A stretch of DNA of 64,000 nucleotides from a bacterium SCSIO 12741 (GCA_024398055.1 CP073749.1:3534594-3598593), one strand, 5' to 3'. Counted from the first letter of the stretch, positions 1 to 8,723 are shown. A program made the numbers and translations. Notes: a model not told the origin generated them from the letters alone.

Positions 1-117
1 TTGGAACGAAGAGTGATCGATTACAGCAAGGCCAAATGGAGTATAGATGCCTTCAATTTGAACGCAACCAAGCTCAATGCTCTAATCGATTACTTAAAGG
101 AGATAAACGCCCTCTGA
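1..117 (+). CDS. 3' end of an unidentified protein (partial)
   Basis: An open frame runs from the first base to a TGA at 115-117 and encodes 38 residues ending in YLKEINAL. The start lies outside the window. The tail is polar and helical-looking, with no motif I can assign. It converges on the phosphoribosyltransferase gene and overlaps its 3' end by 24 nt. I do not recognise the family. Confidence 0.5.
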   Translation: MERRVIDYSKAKWSIDAFNLNATKLNALIDYLKEINAL

Positions 118-603
118 TTTCTTGGAGAAATCCACAGAGATGTGTTCTTGCATAGTGGTGGCCAGGTTCAAGCCTACAAAATCTGCGGTAACCGGGTAAC
201 GGTGATGTTCGCGGTTTACAAGAATCACTGTTTTCAAAGATTTGACGGGAAAACCCAAAATATGTCTTACAGCGTAGGCCAGGGTGTGCCCGGAGTTTAA
301 CACGTCATCCACTAACAGCACTGGTTGATTGACCCAAGTTTCATCATCCAAGTCGGTATGAATGGGATGATCAAGCGGAGCATCCTTATCAATGGTCATC
401 TGACCAAAGGTGATTTCAAATTCCGCAATTTGAGAAAGAATGTCCTTCAAGCGATTGGCAAACTCATAACCGCGGTGAGCGATCCCTACCAAAACGATTT
501 TCTTTTCCTGATGGTAGTTTTCGTAAATCTCATGAGCGATTCGTTGAATCTTTTGTTCGATCTGCTGGGCGGTAAGTACCTTTATCTTTTCTGCTGTTGC
601 CAT
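94..603 (-). CDS. PyrR-like phosphoribosyltransferase
   Basis: This is a type I phosphoribosyltransferase of 169 residues. The PRPP-binding loop is visible as VLLVDDVLNSGHTLAYAVR near residues 95-113, with two acidic residues followed by a small-residue loop. The N-terminal LTAQQIEQKIQRIAHEI and the later VILVNREHHRYPVTADFVG match the layout of PyrR (uracil phosphoribosyltransferase / pyr operon regulator). PyrR proteins are usually about 180 residues, so the length fits. No pyrimidine genes are nearby, so a regulatory role is not supported by context and it may be a salvage enzyme or an orphan family member. A TATTTTTG promoter box lies 20 nt upstream of the ATG. The 3' end overlaps the convergent partial gene by 24 nt. 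Confidence 0.85.
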   Translation of the reverse strand: MATAEKIKVLTAQQIEQKIQRIAHEIYENYHQEKKIVLVGIAHRGYEFANRLKDILSQIAEFEITFGQMTIDKDAPLDHPIHTDLDDETWVNQPVLLVDDVLNSGHTLAYAVRHILGFPVKSLKTVILVNREHHRYPVTADFVGLNLATTMQEHISVDFSKKSEGVYLL

Positions 604-623
604 CCTGGAGGATTTAGTGCTTT

Positions 624-631
624 CAAAAATA
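624..631 (-). promoter_or_regulatory. Bacteroidota -7 promoter box for the phosphoribosyltransferase
   Basis: The minus strand reads TATTTTTG, an exact match to TAnnTTTG, ending 20 nt before the ATG at 603. No clear -33 element was seen. It lies between this gene and the upstream methyltransferase stop. Confidence 0.5.
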
Positions 632-639
632 ATACAAGC

Positions 640-1227
640 TTACTTGCGAACGAGATTAATAAAGAGCTCGTTTCCCTGCCGAGGCTCAATGGAGTTGTGC
701 GCGGTTTCCATTACCTGAATGTTGAAGTGGGGGGAGAAGAGGGGTTCATACATCTCTTTGTTACCACCAAATGGCGGATGATCTTCAAACAAGGGAATTT
801 GAAAGAGGAGTCCAACTAACTTTCCTCCGGGTTTAATAATCTGAGCGGTTTGAGCTACATAATGTTCTCGTTCAGAAGGGTGTAAGGCGCAAAAAAAGGT
901 CTGTTCAATCATCATGTCGAAGGACTCTTCCATCTCGAAGAAATTGACATGAAGCAAGTGCTCCTTGGGAAAAGTGGGAACACGCTCTGCAAATTTCTGG
1001 ATGGCACTGGCAGAAATATCGGCCACCCAAACGTTGGTAAATCCTTGTTGGTGCAAATATTCAGCCTCATAAGCGTTTCCGGCACCTGGAATCAAGATTC
1101 TAAGGGATTTGTCCTCAAGCTGATCGAAGTAAGTTTTTAGTGGAGTAGAGGGGAAGCCAATGTCCCAACCGGTATCCTCCGTATTATAGCGCTCGTCCCA
1201 GTAGTTTTGATCAAAGGTCAATTCCAT
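640..1227 (-). CDS. TPMT-family SAM-dependent methyltransferase
   Basis: This 195-residue class I methyltransferase resembles the thiopurine S-methyltransferase (TPMT)-like family of small bacterial proteins. The opening FDQNYWDERYNTEDTGWDIG is the family's usual N-terminus. The SAM-binding glycine motif is ILIPGAGNAYEAEYL around residues 44-58, followed by an acidic residue in VWVADISASAI. The motif TFFCALHPSEREHYV is also typical. The natural substrate is unknown; relatives methylate thiols, halides or tellurite. The start overlaps the 3' end of rlmD by 17 nt, so the two are probably co-transcribed. Confidence 0.85.
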   Translation of the reverse strand: MELTFDQNYWDERYNTEDTGWDIGFPSTPLKTYFDQLEDKSLRILIPGAGNAYEAEYLHQQGFTNVWVADISASAIQKFAERVPTFPKEHLLHVNFFEMEESFDMMIEQTFFCALHPSEREHYVAQTAQIIKPGGKLVGLLFQIPLFEDHPPFGGNKEMYEPLFSPHFNIQVMETAHNSIEPRQGNELFINLVRK

Positions 1228-2635
1228 TTCTTCTTTCCAGTTTTACCACGTTTTCTACGTGATGGGTGTGAGGAAACATATCTACCGGTTGAACAGCTTT
1301 TATCTCGTAGTGTTCACTCAGCAATTGTAAGTCCCGAGCCTGAGTTGCTGGGTTACAGCTTACATAGACAATTCGACGAGGAGCACAGTAGAGTAAACTT
1401 TCCACCACATCTGCATGCATACCAGCTCGAGGAGGATCCGTAATTACAATATCGGGTCTTCCGTGCTCGTCAATAAAGGATTTGCTCAGCAAATCTTTCA
1501 TGTCACCAGCGTAGAAGTCTACGTTTTCAATTTCATTTACACTTGAATTGATCCAAGCGTCTTCAATCGCTTCAGGAACGGATTCAATTCCAATCACCTT
1601 TTTGGCCTGGCGGGCCACGAAATTGGCTATGGTACCGGTACCTGTATAGAGGTCATACACTAAGTCATTTTCAGTAATCTCAGCATAATCCCGGGTTACC
1701 TTATACAATTCATAAGCCTGCTTGGAATTGGTTTGGAAAAAGGACTTTGGACCAATTTTAAACGTCAGGCCTTCCATTTCCTCTTCGATGTATTCCTGTC
1801 CATCAAAGCAGATAATTTCCTGATCGTAAATCGTGTCATTCATTTTGGTATTGATCACGTAAAGCAGACTGGTCAAGTCAGGAAAATTCTCTTTCAGGTA
1901 GTTCATCACCAACGGAATATTTTCAGGCTGATCTTCACCGAAGCTCACCAAAACCATCCATTCGTTGGTCGAGGTACTGCGGATCATAACGTTGCGCAAT
2001 AAACCGCTGTGCTCATGAACATTGTAAAAGCTTAGGTCTTGAGAAATAGCAAATTCCTTTAAGCCTAATCGAATCGCATTCGAGGGATCTGCTTGTAGAT
2101 GGCAATGATCTACGTCCAGAATTTTATCGTATCGACCAGGAATGTGGAAACCCAATCCTCTACGTTCGCCAAAATCATCGCCCGAGTTAATTTGCTCTTG
2201 GGTGATCCACTTTCGATCGGAGAAGGTAAATTCCAGTTTGTTTCGGTAGTATTCCGTTTCACCTGATCCCATGATAGGACTAACCTCTGGAAGCTCCAGT
2301 TTACCTAAGCGAACCAAGGTTTCAATGACCTGCTTTTCCTTAAACTTCAGCTGATCCTCATAACCCAGGTTTTGCCATTTACATCCACCACACGTTCCGA
2401 AGTGATCGCATACAGGATCCACTCGTTTATCCGAATATTGAATGATTTCGGTTGCTACTGCTTCCAGGTATTTTTTTCGTTTTCGGGTAACGCGGGCATT
2501 CACCACATCGCCAGGTACCACATAGGGTATAAATACAACCCGATCATCCCATCTCGCTACTGCCTTACCTTCCGATCCGGCATCGATAATTTCCAGAGCC
2601 TCAAGCACCTGGTTCTTATTCCTCTTTCGTCCCAT
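1211..2635 (-). CDS. rlmD: 23S rRNA (uracil-C5)-methyltransferase RlmD/TrmA family
   Basis: This 474-residue enzyme methylates a uracil in RNA at C5 using SAM. An N-terminal TRAM RNA-binding domain spans about residues 8-65. Cysteines C76, C82 and C85 (CDHFGTCGGC) and a fourth near residue 178 (DHCHLQAD) form the expected [4Fe-4S] site. The SAM motif is DLYTGTGTIANFVA and the catalytic nucleophile lies in VYVSCNPATQARDL near the C-terminus. Bacteroidota usually carry one or two paralogs of this family (RlmD / RlmCD-like), so the exact target uridine (1939 or 747) is inferred only from similarity. The TATTTTTG box ends 8 nt before the ATG. It is divergent from rocD and overlaps the TPMT-like gene downstream. 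Confidence 0.9.
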   Translation of the reverse strand: MGRKRNKNQVLEALEIIDAGSEGKAVARWDDRVVFIPYVVPGDVVNARVTRKRKKYLEAVATEIIQYSDKRVDPVCDHFGTCGGCKWQNLGYEDQLKFKEKQVIETLVRLGKLELPEVSPIMGSGETEYYRNKLEFTFSDRKWITQEQINSGDDFGERRGLGFHIPGRYDKILDVDHCHLQADPSNAIRLGLKEFAISQDLSFYNVHEHSGLLRNVMIRSTSTNEWMVLVSFGEDQPENIPLVMNYLKENFPDLTSLLYVINTKMNDTIYDQEIICFDGQEYIEEEMEGLTFKIGPKSFFQTNSKQAYELYKVTRDYAEITENDLVYDLYTGTGTIANFVARQAKKVIGIESVPEAIEDAWINSSVNEIENVDFYAGDMKDLLSKSFIDEHGRPDIVITDPPRAGMHADVVESLLYCAPRRIVYVSCNPATQARDLQLLSEHYEIKAVQPVDMFPHTHHVENVVKLERRNGIDL

Positions 2636-2643
2636 TTTCGGGG

Positions 2644-2651
2644 CAAAAATA
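2644..2651 (-). promoter_or_regulatory. -7 promoter box of rlmD
   Basis: The minus strand reads TATTTTTG, matching TAnnTTTG. Only 8 nt separate it from the rlmD ATG, so the transcript would have almost no leader. It is 2 nt from the opposing rocD box. Confidence 0.6.
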
Positions 2652-2653
2652 GG

Positions 2654-2661
2654 TATATTTG
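2654..2661 (+). promoter_or_regulatory. -7 promoter box of rocD
   Basis: TATATTTG matches TAnnTTTG. It overlaps an in-frame alternative start at 2659 (an ATT/TTG-type codon), which argues that translation starts at the ATG at 2686, 24 nt downstream of the box. Confidence 0.65.
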
Positions 2662-2685
2662 CCGCACAAAAATTTTGAAGAAACC

Positions 2686-3939
2686 ATGATTAATACAAGC
2701 GATACTGCGAGCAAATTGACCTCTAAGGAGGCGATGGAACTGGAAGACAAGTACGGAGCCCACAACTACCATCCACTCCCTGTTGTATTGGATCGTGGGC
2801 AAGGAGTTTTTGTGTGGGACCTGGAAGGTAAGCGTTACTACGACTTTTTGAGCGCCTATAGTGCCGTAAATCAAGGGCATGCCCATCCAGATATTAATTT
2901 CGCCTTGGCCGAGCAATCTCGCAATCTGGCGTTGACCTCTCGGGCTTTCTACAGCAGTTCCTTGGGACAGTATGAAAAGTTTATGTCTGAGTACTTCGGA
3001 TACGACAAAGTACTTCCTATGAATACTGGTGCTGAGGCTGTGGAAACTGCCATTAAGCTTTGTCGCCGTTGGGGTTATGACAAGAAAGGAATTCCGATGA
3101 ACGAAGCCAAGATTGTGGTTTGTGACGGAAACTTCCATGGACGTACCACTACTATTATTTCATTTAGCAACGATCCCGATTCCTATACTGGATTTGGGCC
3201 TTATACTCCAGGATTCATTAAGATTCCTTACAACGATGCTGATGCATTGAAGGAGGCTTTGAAAGATGAAAAAGTTGCTGGATTCTTGGTTGAGCCTATC
3301 CAGGGTGAAGCAGGCGTAATGGTTCCAGATGATGGATACCTGGCAGCTTGTAAAGAGATTTGTGCGGAGAACAATGTGCTGTTCATTGCTGATGAGGTTC
3401 AAACTGGAATCGCACGTACCGGAAAAATGTTGGCTTCCGATCACGAAGGCATTCGCCCTGATATTGTGATTTTGGGCAAAGCTCTTTCGGGTGGTGTATA
3501 TCCGGTTTCAGCTGTTTTGGCCGATGATGAAGTAATGCTTTGTATCAAACCAGGTGAGCACGGGTCAACTTACGGTGGTAACCCATTGGCTTGTCGAGTA
3601 GCAATGGCTGCCTTGGGTGTTGTGAAAGAGGAAAAACTGGAAAGTAATGCTGAGCGTTTAGGAGCTATTTTCCGCAGCGAGTTACAAGCTTTTGGAGAAG
3701 GAAATAAGTGGATCAACCTGGTAAGGGGTAAAGGATTGTTGAATGCGATTGTCATCAACGATACTCCGGAAAGCTCTACCGCTTGGGAAATTTGTTTGGC
3801 TTTGAAAGAAAATGGTTTGTTGGCTAAGCCTACCCATGGAAACATCATTCGTTTCGCTCCACCGTTGGTAATGAACGACGAGCAGATGGCTGAGTGTTTG
3901 GACATCATCAAAAAGACGCTGACTGAATATAAAGCCTAA
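2686..3939 (+). CDS. rocD: Ornithine-oxo-acid transaminase
   Basis: This class III PLP-dependent aminotransferase of 417 residues converts ornithine and 2-oxoglutarate to glutamate semialdehyde and glutamate. Visible features are the N-terminal [14 protein letters not shown] typical of ornithine aminotransferases, [14 protein letters not shown] (cofactor phosphate binding), [13 protein letters not shown] (the aspartate that contacts the pyridine nitrogen) and [16 protein letters not shown] with the Schiff-base lysine. The start at 2686 ([11 protein letters not shown]) is preferred because the longer frame would begin inside the promoter box. It is a single-gene unit, divergent from rlmD and closed by a clear terminator at 3999-4029. 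Confidence 0.93.
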   Translation: MINTSDTASKLTSKEAMELEDKYGAHNYHPLPVVLDRGQGVFVWDLEGKRYYDFLSAYSAVNQGHAHPDINFALAEQSRNLALTSRAFYSSSLGQYEKFMSEYFGYDKVLPMNTGAEAVETAIKLCRRWGYDKKGIPMNEAKIVVCDGNFHGRTTTIISFSNDPDSYTGFGPYTPGFIKIPYNDADALKEALKDEKVAGFLVEPIQGEAGVMVPDDGYLAACKEICAENNVLFIADEVQTGIARTGKMLASDHEGIRPDIVILGKALSGGVYPVSAVLADDEVMLCIKPGEHGSTYGGNPLACRVAMAALGVVKEEKLESNAERLGAIFRSELQAFGEGNKWINLVRGKGLLNAIVINDTPESSTAWEICLALKENGLLAKPTHGNIIRFAPPLVMNDEQMAECLDIIKKTLTEYKA

Positions 3940-3998
3940 TTCTACAGCTTAAGAAAAGGATCGGCTAAGTCTGATTCCCTGAATAAGAAATAATGGAA

Positions 3999-4029
3999 GC
4001 CCTGAAGGATTACCCTTTGGGGCTTTTTT
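3999..4029 (+). terminator. Rho-independent terminator after rocD
   Basis: A GCCC...GGGC stem with an inner AGG/CCT stem is followed by TTTTTT, 60 nt past the rocD stop. It reads only in the plus direction. Confidence 0.75.
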
Positions 4030-4051
4030 ATTCCCTCCTCTCATTCTTGAA

Positions 4052-4185
4052 CTCTTTCGGATATGTTATCCGAAAGTCGGAGCTGCGGATTTGAAACTAA
4101 GCTTGCGACCTCATGAACGAAGTGAGTAATCCGCGACTCAAGCATTCGGATTGCAAATCCGAATGAGTTAGGAAATCCGAAAGAG
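4052..4185. repeat. Hairpin cluster (REP-like) between rocD and the subtilase gene
   Basis: Two 23-nt hairpins share the same design, a 10-bp perfect stem with a 3-nt loop: CTTTCGGATA-TGT-TATCCGAAAG at 4054-4076 and CATTCGGATT-GCA-AATCCGAATG at 4143-4165. Between them GCGGATT and AATCCGC can pair, enclosing a smaller CTCAT/GTGAG stem. CTCTTTCGGAT at 4052-4062 can alternatively pair with ATCCGAAAGAG at 4175-4185, closing the whole element. All stems carry a CGGAT core. The region is non-coding on both strands and resembles clustered REP palindromes; no transposase is near. Confidence 0.7.
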
Positions 4186-4221
4186 CAAGAGTAAAGACAA
4201 CGCAATAAAAGGGCAAAAATC

Positions 4222-5904
4222 CTAACGCCCCACAACCGACAATTTCCGAACGGAGCGTTCCTCGCCTCGGAAAAATTCAGTGACGTAGGTGCCGGTCTCC
4301 AAATGAAGGATAGACCAGGAATTATGATTATATCCCTCAGTTGCTGTCCATTTCTCATCCAACACTGTTCGACCTTGCGTATCGGTCACTTTAAAGCGGA
4401 TAGTTTCAGAAGAAACGGTGCTAATGAAATCCAAATGCAACTCATTTGTCGCTGGATTGGGGTACATGACAAAGCTGGAGAGAAGCGTAGAATTGTCCTT
4501 AACCGGATAGCTGTTATCCTTAAGAATTTGCAAGGCTTTCGCAAAATCAGGAATTCCATATCCATAAAGGGTATCCGGACTATCGTATTGATGCGCGCTG
4601 CTTCTCACTGCCAAGGCTACAGAGTAATTCGAAGCCTGAGGATAAGCCTGCCACAAGGAGGCACAAGCCCCTGCTGTAATGGGGGAGGAGAAGGAGGTTC
4701 CACTGCTAATACCGTGTGAACTGTCCTGTGTGGCTACAATTGCATTCCACCCTAAAGCGCAAACATCGGGTTTGGTTTGCCCGGCCGAGTTAGGACCTCT
4801 TGAAGAGAAGGGTGCCACTTGTTGATCAATTCCAATGGCACCGATCGCCATTACGTACTTTCCATCTGCTGGAGCGGTTATGTAATACCAATCTCGATTG
4901 CCCGAATTTCCAGCCGAATTCACCACCAATATTCCCTTCTTAAAGGCTCTGTTGGCGGCTTTGGTTATCACCGTGGAATCGCCGTTCATATCCGCGTAAG
5001 TGTGATTTTGAGCAGGATCATCAAATCGGCTGTAACCCAAGGAGGAGTTAATAATATCGATACCCACGCTATCGGCAAATTCGGCTGCGGCAGCCCAGTG
5101 GTATTCCTCGATCAACGTTTCAGAGGCGCTTACTTCAGTACGAAAGAGGTAGTAGGAAGCATCAGGAGCTGTTCCTATCATACTTCCCGGACGAGTTACG
5201 GCCATTGTACTCATAACTGCCGTTCCGTGGGTTCCTCCGTGTAAGGCGTTCTGATCTCCATCTACCATATCTTGCTGGCCAATGATTTGACCATTGGTCC
5301 AAAGACTTTCAAAGTAGGGGAGTACATCCACCCGGGAGAATCCATTGTCAAAAACACCAATCCAGATTCCCTTTCCGGTATAGCCATCTTTGTGCAGCGA
5401 ATTCACACCAATCATTCCGACTTGAGGCCAGGCATCACCATAGTCGGTTAAAAAGGAGTTAATGCTTACGTTTTCCCGTATCAAATCTTTTTCTTCGTCT
5501 AGCTTATCCACGTATCCCTGTCGACCTACGGGAACCTGACTAATCCATTTCACGTCTTGTACAAAACTCCAGGAGTTAAGGGTATCCAATACACTTTCGT
5601 CCTTTGTTTTGATGGTGACCGCATTCATCCATTTGAGGCGATGACCCTGTGACAATCCGGAAAGGCTATTAACCTTCTGAAGATAGGCAGATGACAGAGG
5701 GAGGTCTTCTTCGCTGATTTCAATATGGGATCTTGATCGACGATCCAAGGCACGTTGCGACAAGAATTTTTCGGGAGTACTTAAGAGTTCGGTGGGTTTG
5801 TCTGTGAAGGTAACGAGGTACCAAGATTCTTGTTGAGCCAGGGCAGGGGAGAGTAATCCTGCCCAGAGAAGCGTTCCGAGTATAAAGTGCTTAATAAACC
5901 TCAA
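4222..5904 (-). CDS. Secreted S8 subtilisin-like peptidase with T9SS sorting domain
   Basis: This 560-residue exported serine protease starts with a signal peptide (cleavage after about ALAQ, residue 24). The catalytic triad is D186 (GVFDNGF), H226 (GGTHGTAVM) and S404 (SGTSFSSPIT), with the oxyanion asparagine in NSAGNSG near 333. After the protease domain (about 165-455) comes a C-terminal type A T9SS sorting domain, beginning FVMYPNPATNELHLDF and ending in the usual basic VRKLSVVGR. It is therefore predicted to cross the outer membrane through the type IX system and be surface-bound or released. It is the last gene of an operon; its start overlaps the lipoprotein stop by 14 nt. Confidence 0.92.
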   Translation of the reverse strand: MRFIKHFILGTLLWAGLLSPALAQQESWYLVTFTDKPTELLSTPEKFLSQRALDRRSRSHIEISEEDLPLSSAYLQKVNSLSGLSQGHRLKWMNAVTIKTKDESVLDTLNSWSFVQDVKWISQVPVGRQGYVDKLDEEKDLIRENVSINSFLTDYGDAWPQVGMIGVNSLHKDGYTGKGIWIGVFDNGFSRVDVLPYFESLWTNGQIIGQQDMVDGDQNALHGGTHGTAVMSTMAVTRPGSMIGTAPDASYYLFRTEVSASETLIEEYHWAAAAEFADSVGIDIINSSLGYSRFDDPAQNHTYADMNGDSTVITKAANRAFKKGILVVNSAGNSGNRDWYYITAPADGKYVMAIGAIGIDQQVAPFSSRGPNSAGQTKPDVCALGWNAIVATQDSSHGISSGTSFSSPITAGACASLWQAYPQASNYSVALAVRSSAHQYDSPDTLYGYGIPDFAKALQILKDNSYPVKDNSTLLSSFVMYPNPATNELHLDFISTVSSETIRFKVTDTQGRTVLDEKWTATEGYNHNSWSILHLETGTYVTEFFRGEERSVRKLSVVGR

Positions 5905-6571
5905 AGGATTTTATTTTCATTTCCATAACCAACCCGCTGTCGATGGGTACATCATCGGGTTCACCAGTGGTAAATCGTTTGATGATTTTTTCATAGCGGT
6001 GAACCAGTCCCACCTTCCGGGCATATTTTTCCGTCGCGATGTGCGTATAAAGTTGCAGGGGATCGGTTTGGTGGTATTGATCAATGAGAGCCACTTCACT
6101 AAAGGATTGTCCAAAGAGGGTTTCGGATTGAATACTTACACATTCAAATTCCTCTTTTTCTCTCACATTTCGAGCATTTCCATCCCACCGAACTCCAGGC
6201 GCCAAAGCGAAGTTAAGCTTCACTACACGTAGGTTTTGGTCTTGTTCTTCAACGGAGAAATTATCGCGGTGAGCGGTATACACTCGTTGAATCTTCCAAT
6301 CCTGGCCAGTTTGCCGGGCATAGCGATTGATCTTTACGATAGCACGGCCACCATCATCCACCGTCGATTCCATGATAACTTCTTTTACCTCATATTGGTA
6401 AGTATCCTGGGTGAGGGTAAAGTCGTTGAACACAATGCTGTCCACATCGTAAATTCTAACCGACTCTACGCCGATGGGGTAAAAGTCTGTGCCCAGGTCA
6501 ATGGGCTCTGGGTCGTCCTTTTTACAGGAAGTCAGGCTTAGAAACAATATGCCTATTATCCACCACTTCAT
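5891..6571 (-). CDS. Predicted lipoprotein of unknown function
   Basis: A 226-residue protein with a lipoprotein signal peptide: a hydrophobic stretch, then the lipobox SLTSC with the lipidated Cys at about residue 16, followed by KKDDPEP. The acidic residues after the Cys may favour surface export in Bacteroidota. The rest is beta-rich and polar, without a recognised domain. The start overlaps the 3' end of the repeat-protein gene by 4 nt and its own 3' end overlaps the subtilase start by 14 nt, so all three are translationally coupled. Confidence 0.75.
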   Translation of the reverse strand: MKWWIIGILFLSLTSCKKDDPEPIDLGTDFYPIGVESVRIYDVDSIVFNDFTLTQDTYQYEVKEVIMESTVDDGGRAIVKINRYARQTGQDWKIQRVYTAHRDNFSVEEQDQNLRVVKLNFALAPGVRWDGNARNVREKEEFECVSIQSETLFGQSFSEVALIDQYHQTDPLQLYTHIATEKYARKVGLVHRYEKIIKRFTTGEPDDVPIDSGLVMEMKIKSFEVY

Positions 6572-7359
6572 GGTTTCACTTTTACCGAGTCACTGGGAGC
6601 TGTTTTATTGGCTTTCTTTTCTTTTTGAAATTCTTTCATTTCCTCGGGAGACTTACGCCACTTCAGAAAACCTTCTTTGTAAAACTCATAACGCTCGGGA
6701 AGGCTGTTTCGATCAAAGTAAGTCCAGGTGCCATTCTGAACTGCGAATCGGTAATAGCCTAAGATACGAATGGCGCCATTGGGGTGAAAATACTCCACTT
6801 TCCCATCTGGGTTGCCATCTACGTAATCGGCTCTGAATTTCACTTTTCCATTTTGGAAATAATCGGTCAGTTTACCGTGTTCCAATCCATTTCTGTGATT
6901 GAAGTCTCGAGCTATTTGGCCATCCTTGTAGTAGATCCGGGCCGGGCCATTTTTTACACCATTTAGGTAAAATTCCTGACTGGAAATGGCTTCCTCCGCA
7001 TCATAAAATTTCCACTTGCCCGTACGTTTTTGTTGGTAGTACATGCCTTCGGCCATTTTCTTGCCGTTCTTATGATAAAACACAACCTGAGCCGAATCGT
7101 TGGTTGTATGGCGAACTTCCGACATTTTAACGGAGTTCCAATCGAAGTACACAAAGGTACCTACTGGACGATCGTCCTTAAATTGACCGGTGTAGCGGAC
7201 TTTGCCGTTTTCGTATTTCTTCTCCCATTTACCCTGTTTACGGCCCTTACCGTCAACCACGTTGAGGGTGTCGGAGCTTTGTCCGAAACTGGTGAGAGCA
7301 CAGGCCATCAAAACCAGAAGGCTCCCTATTCGAATGGATTGAATCAAATGACTTTGCAT
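6568..7359 (-). CDS. Exported YwqK/MORN-type repeat protein
   Basis: A 263-residue protein with a signal peptide (cleavage near SFGQ, about residue 27) followed by repeats of the form G.W..YY.NG.....G.Y.....G.W..Y (for example GKWEKKYENGKVRYTGQF, GTFVYFDWNSVKMSEV, GKWKFYDAEEAISSQEF, GKLTDYFQNGKVKFRADY). Families like this are labelled toxin-antitoxin YwqK antitoxin by automatic annotation. The repeat is MORN-like and nothing here suggests a toxin, so I treat the role as unknown. It overlaps the next gene by 4 nt and the FAH-family gene by 16 nt. Confidence 0.82.
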   Translation of the reverse strand: MQSHLIQSIRIGSLLVLMACALTSFGQSSDTLNVVDGKGRKQGKWEKKYENGKVRYTGQFKDDRPVGTFVYFDWNSVKMSEVRHTTNDSAQVVFYHKNGKKMAEGMYYQQKRTGKWKFYDAEEAISSQEFYLNGVKNGPARIYYKDGQIARDFNHRNGLEHGKLTDYFQNGKVKFRADYVDGNPDGKVEYFHPNGAIRILGYYRFAVQNGTWTYFDRNSLPERYEFYKEGFLKWRKSPEEMKEFQKEKKANKTAPSDSVKVKP

Positions 7360-7955
7360 GAAATTAGTTCTTCCTCTTCCAATTTTCCTACCAAAATATC
7401 TCCTCCTTTCACCGGTCCTACTCCAGCTGGAGTTCCCGTATAAATGAGGTCACCAATTTTCAAGGTGAAAAAACGACTGATATAGGCGATCAATTCATCA
7501 ATCGGAAAAATCATGTCTTTCGTATTTCCTTGCTGCACGGTTTCACCGTTTTTAGCTAAGCTAAAAGTAAGGTTATTCAGGTCCTTGAATTGACTTTTTG
7601 GAACAAACTTTCCCACAGGAGCGCTTCCATCAAAGGCCTTCGCAATTTCCCAGGGATGACCTTTTTCCTTGCATCGCTGCTGTATGTCACGAGCGGTAAA
7701 ATCCAGGCCGAGTGTAATCTCTTCAAAGTATTTATGGGCAAAGCGAGGAGCGATGTGTTTCCCAATTCGATTGATGCGAATCACCAATTCCAACTCGTGG
7801 TGCACATCCTGGCTGTGCTCCGGAATGAAGAAGGGGCCATTCTTGCGAATGAGTGCCGTATCCGGCTTCAGAAAAAATAGAGGAACCTCCGGTAGGGGAT
7901 TATTCAATTCCTTGGCGTGGTCGGCGTAGTTTCTTCCAATACAAATGATTTTCAT
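7344..7955 (-). CDS. Fumarylacetoacetate hydrolase (FAH) family protein
   Basis: This protein of about 203 residues matches the small single-domain FAH family (YcgM/YisK/FAHD1-type: acylpyruvate hydrolase or oxaloacetate decarboxylase). It opens MKIICIGRNYADHAKELNN. HHELELVIRI supplies metal-binding acidic residues, GLDFTARDIQ follows, and WEIAKAFDGSAPVG and IYTGTPAGVGPVKGGD are family signatures. I place the start at 7955 rather than 7973 because that ATG overlaps the upstream stop as ATGA and begins directly with the conserved MKIICIGRNY. It is coupled to the exonuclease gene upstream and the repeat-protein gene downstream. The physiological substrate is not determined by sequence. Confidence 0.88.
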   Translation of the reverse strand: MKIICIGRNYADHAKELNNPLPEVPLFFLKPDTALIRKNGPFFIPEHSQDVHHELELVIRINRIGKHIAPRFAHKYFEEITLGLDFTARDIQQRCKEKGHPWEIAKAFDGSAPVGKFVPKSQFKDLNNLTFSLAKNGETVQQGNTKDMIFPIDELIAYISRFFTLKIGDLIYTGTPAGVGPVKGGDILVGKLEEEELISCKVI

Positions 7956-8716
7956 GCTTTCATTTTTTCCCAAACATCTTTGAGAATTTCTTTGGTATAA
8001 AGAGGGAAATCTCCGTTCATCATCCAGTTGTAGTACGAAGGCTCCCGGGTAAATACATCAACGAGTCTTTTTCCTTTGTGTTTGCCAAAATTGAAGACTT
8101 CCTGTTCTTCCTCATCGTAGGCAACCCGCCCGGCCAAATCGGCAAAATTCTGCCTTTTGGAATATTCGTGCAAGAAGTTCATATCGTTCTCCAGGTCATC
8201 GTATCTATCGATCTGAGCCTCGAGTACTTCATAAGTAGCTTCAATATCCGCCTCGGCAGAGTGGGCGTTTTCCAGGTCTTTGTCGCAGTAAAATTTGTAG
8301 GCCGCTTCCAGGGTCCGTTTTTCTTGTTTGTGAAAGATGTTTTGAACGTCAACAAGGTTCTTGTCCTTCACATCTAAACGAATACCGGCACGTAGGAATT
8401 CCTCTACTAAAAGAGGAATGTCAAAACGATTGGAATTAAATCCGGCGAGGTCGCAGTCGTTTAAGAATATGAAAAGAGACTTGGCTACTTGCACGAAGGT
8501 GGGCATATCAGCTACATCTTCGTCTTTGATGCCGTGTACGGCCGAAGCTTCTTCTGGAATAGGAATAGTAGGATTGATACGACGAACTTTCATATCCTTG
8601 TTCCCATCCGGGTGTACCTTAAGCACAGCGATTTCTACAATACGATCTTTGGATACATCGATTCCCGTTGTTTCCAGATCAAAAAATGCGATCGGTTTTT
8701 CCAGTTTTAGTTTCAT
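7952..8716 (-). CDS. DnaQ-like 3'-5' exonuclease (DEDDh)
   Basis: A 254-residue protein with an N-terminal DEDDh exonuclease domain. Exo I is FFDLETTG (D13, E15), Exo II is GFNSNRFDIPLL, and Exo III is HSAEADIEATYEVL with the histidine and aspartate. A C-terminal region (about 205-254), VFNFGKHKGKRLVDVF...YYNWMMNGDFP, resembles the extra domain seen in many Bacteroidota exonucleases and ExoX-like proteins. Separate from the exonuclease fused to DnaE in this window, it could act in repair or nucleic acid turnover. It is the first gene of the 8716-to-4222 operon. Confidence 0.88.
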   Translation of the reverse strand: MKLKLEKPIAFFDLETTGIDVSKDRIVEIAVLKVHPDGNKDMKVRRINPTIPIPEEASAVHGIKDEDVADMPTFVQVAKSLFIFLNDCDLAGFNSNRFDIPLLVEEFLRAGIRLDVKDKNLVDVQNIFHKQEKRTLEAAYKFYCDKDLENAHSAEADIEATYEVLEAQIDRYDDLENDMNFLHEYSKRQNFADLAGRVAYDEEEQEVFNFGKHKGKRLVDVFTREPSYYNWMMNGDFPLYTKEILKDVWEKMKA

Positions 8717-8723
8717 GTGAGGT

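Noticed and set aside
2659-2685. A longer N-terminus for ornithine aminotransferase
   Set aside because: The extension overlaps the -7 promoter box and adds a sequence not expected in the family.
6568-7359. A toxin-antitoxin module suggested by the YwqK family label
   Set aside because: No toxin-like gene is adjacent, the protein has a signal peptide and MORN-like repeats, and it sits in a housekeeping/protease operon.
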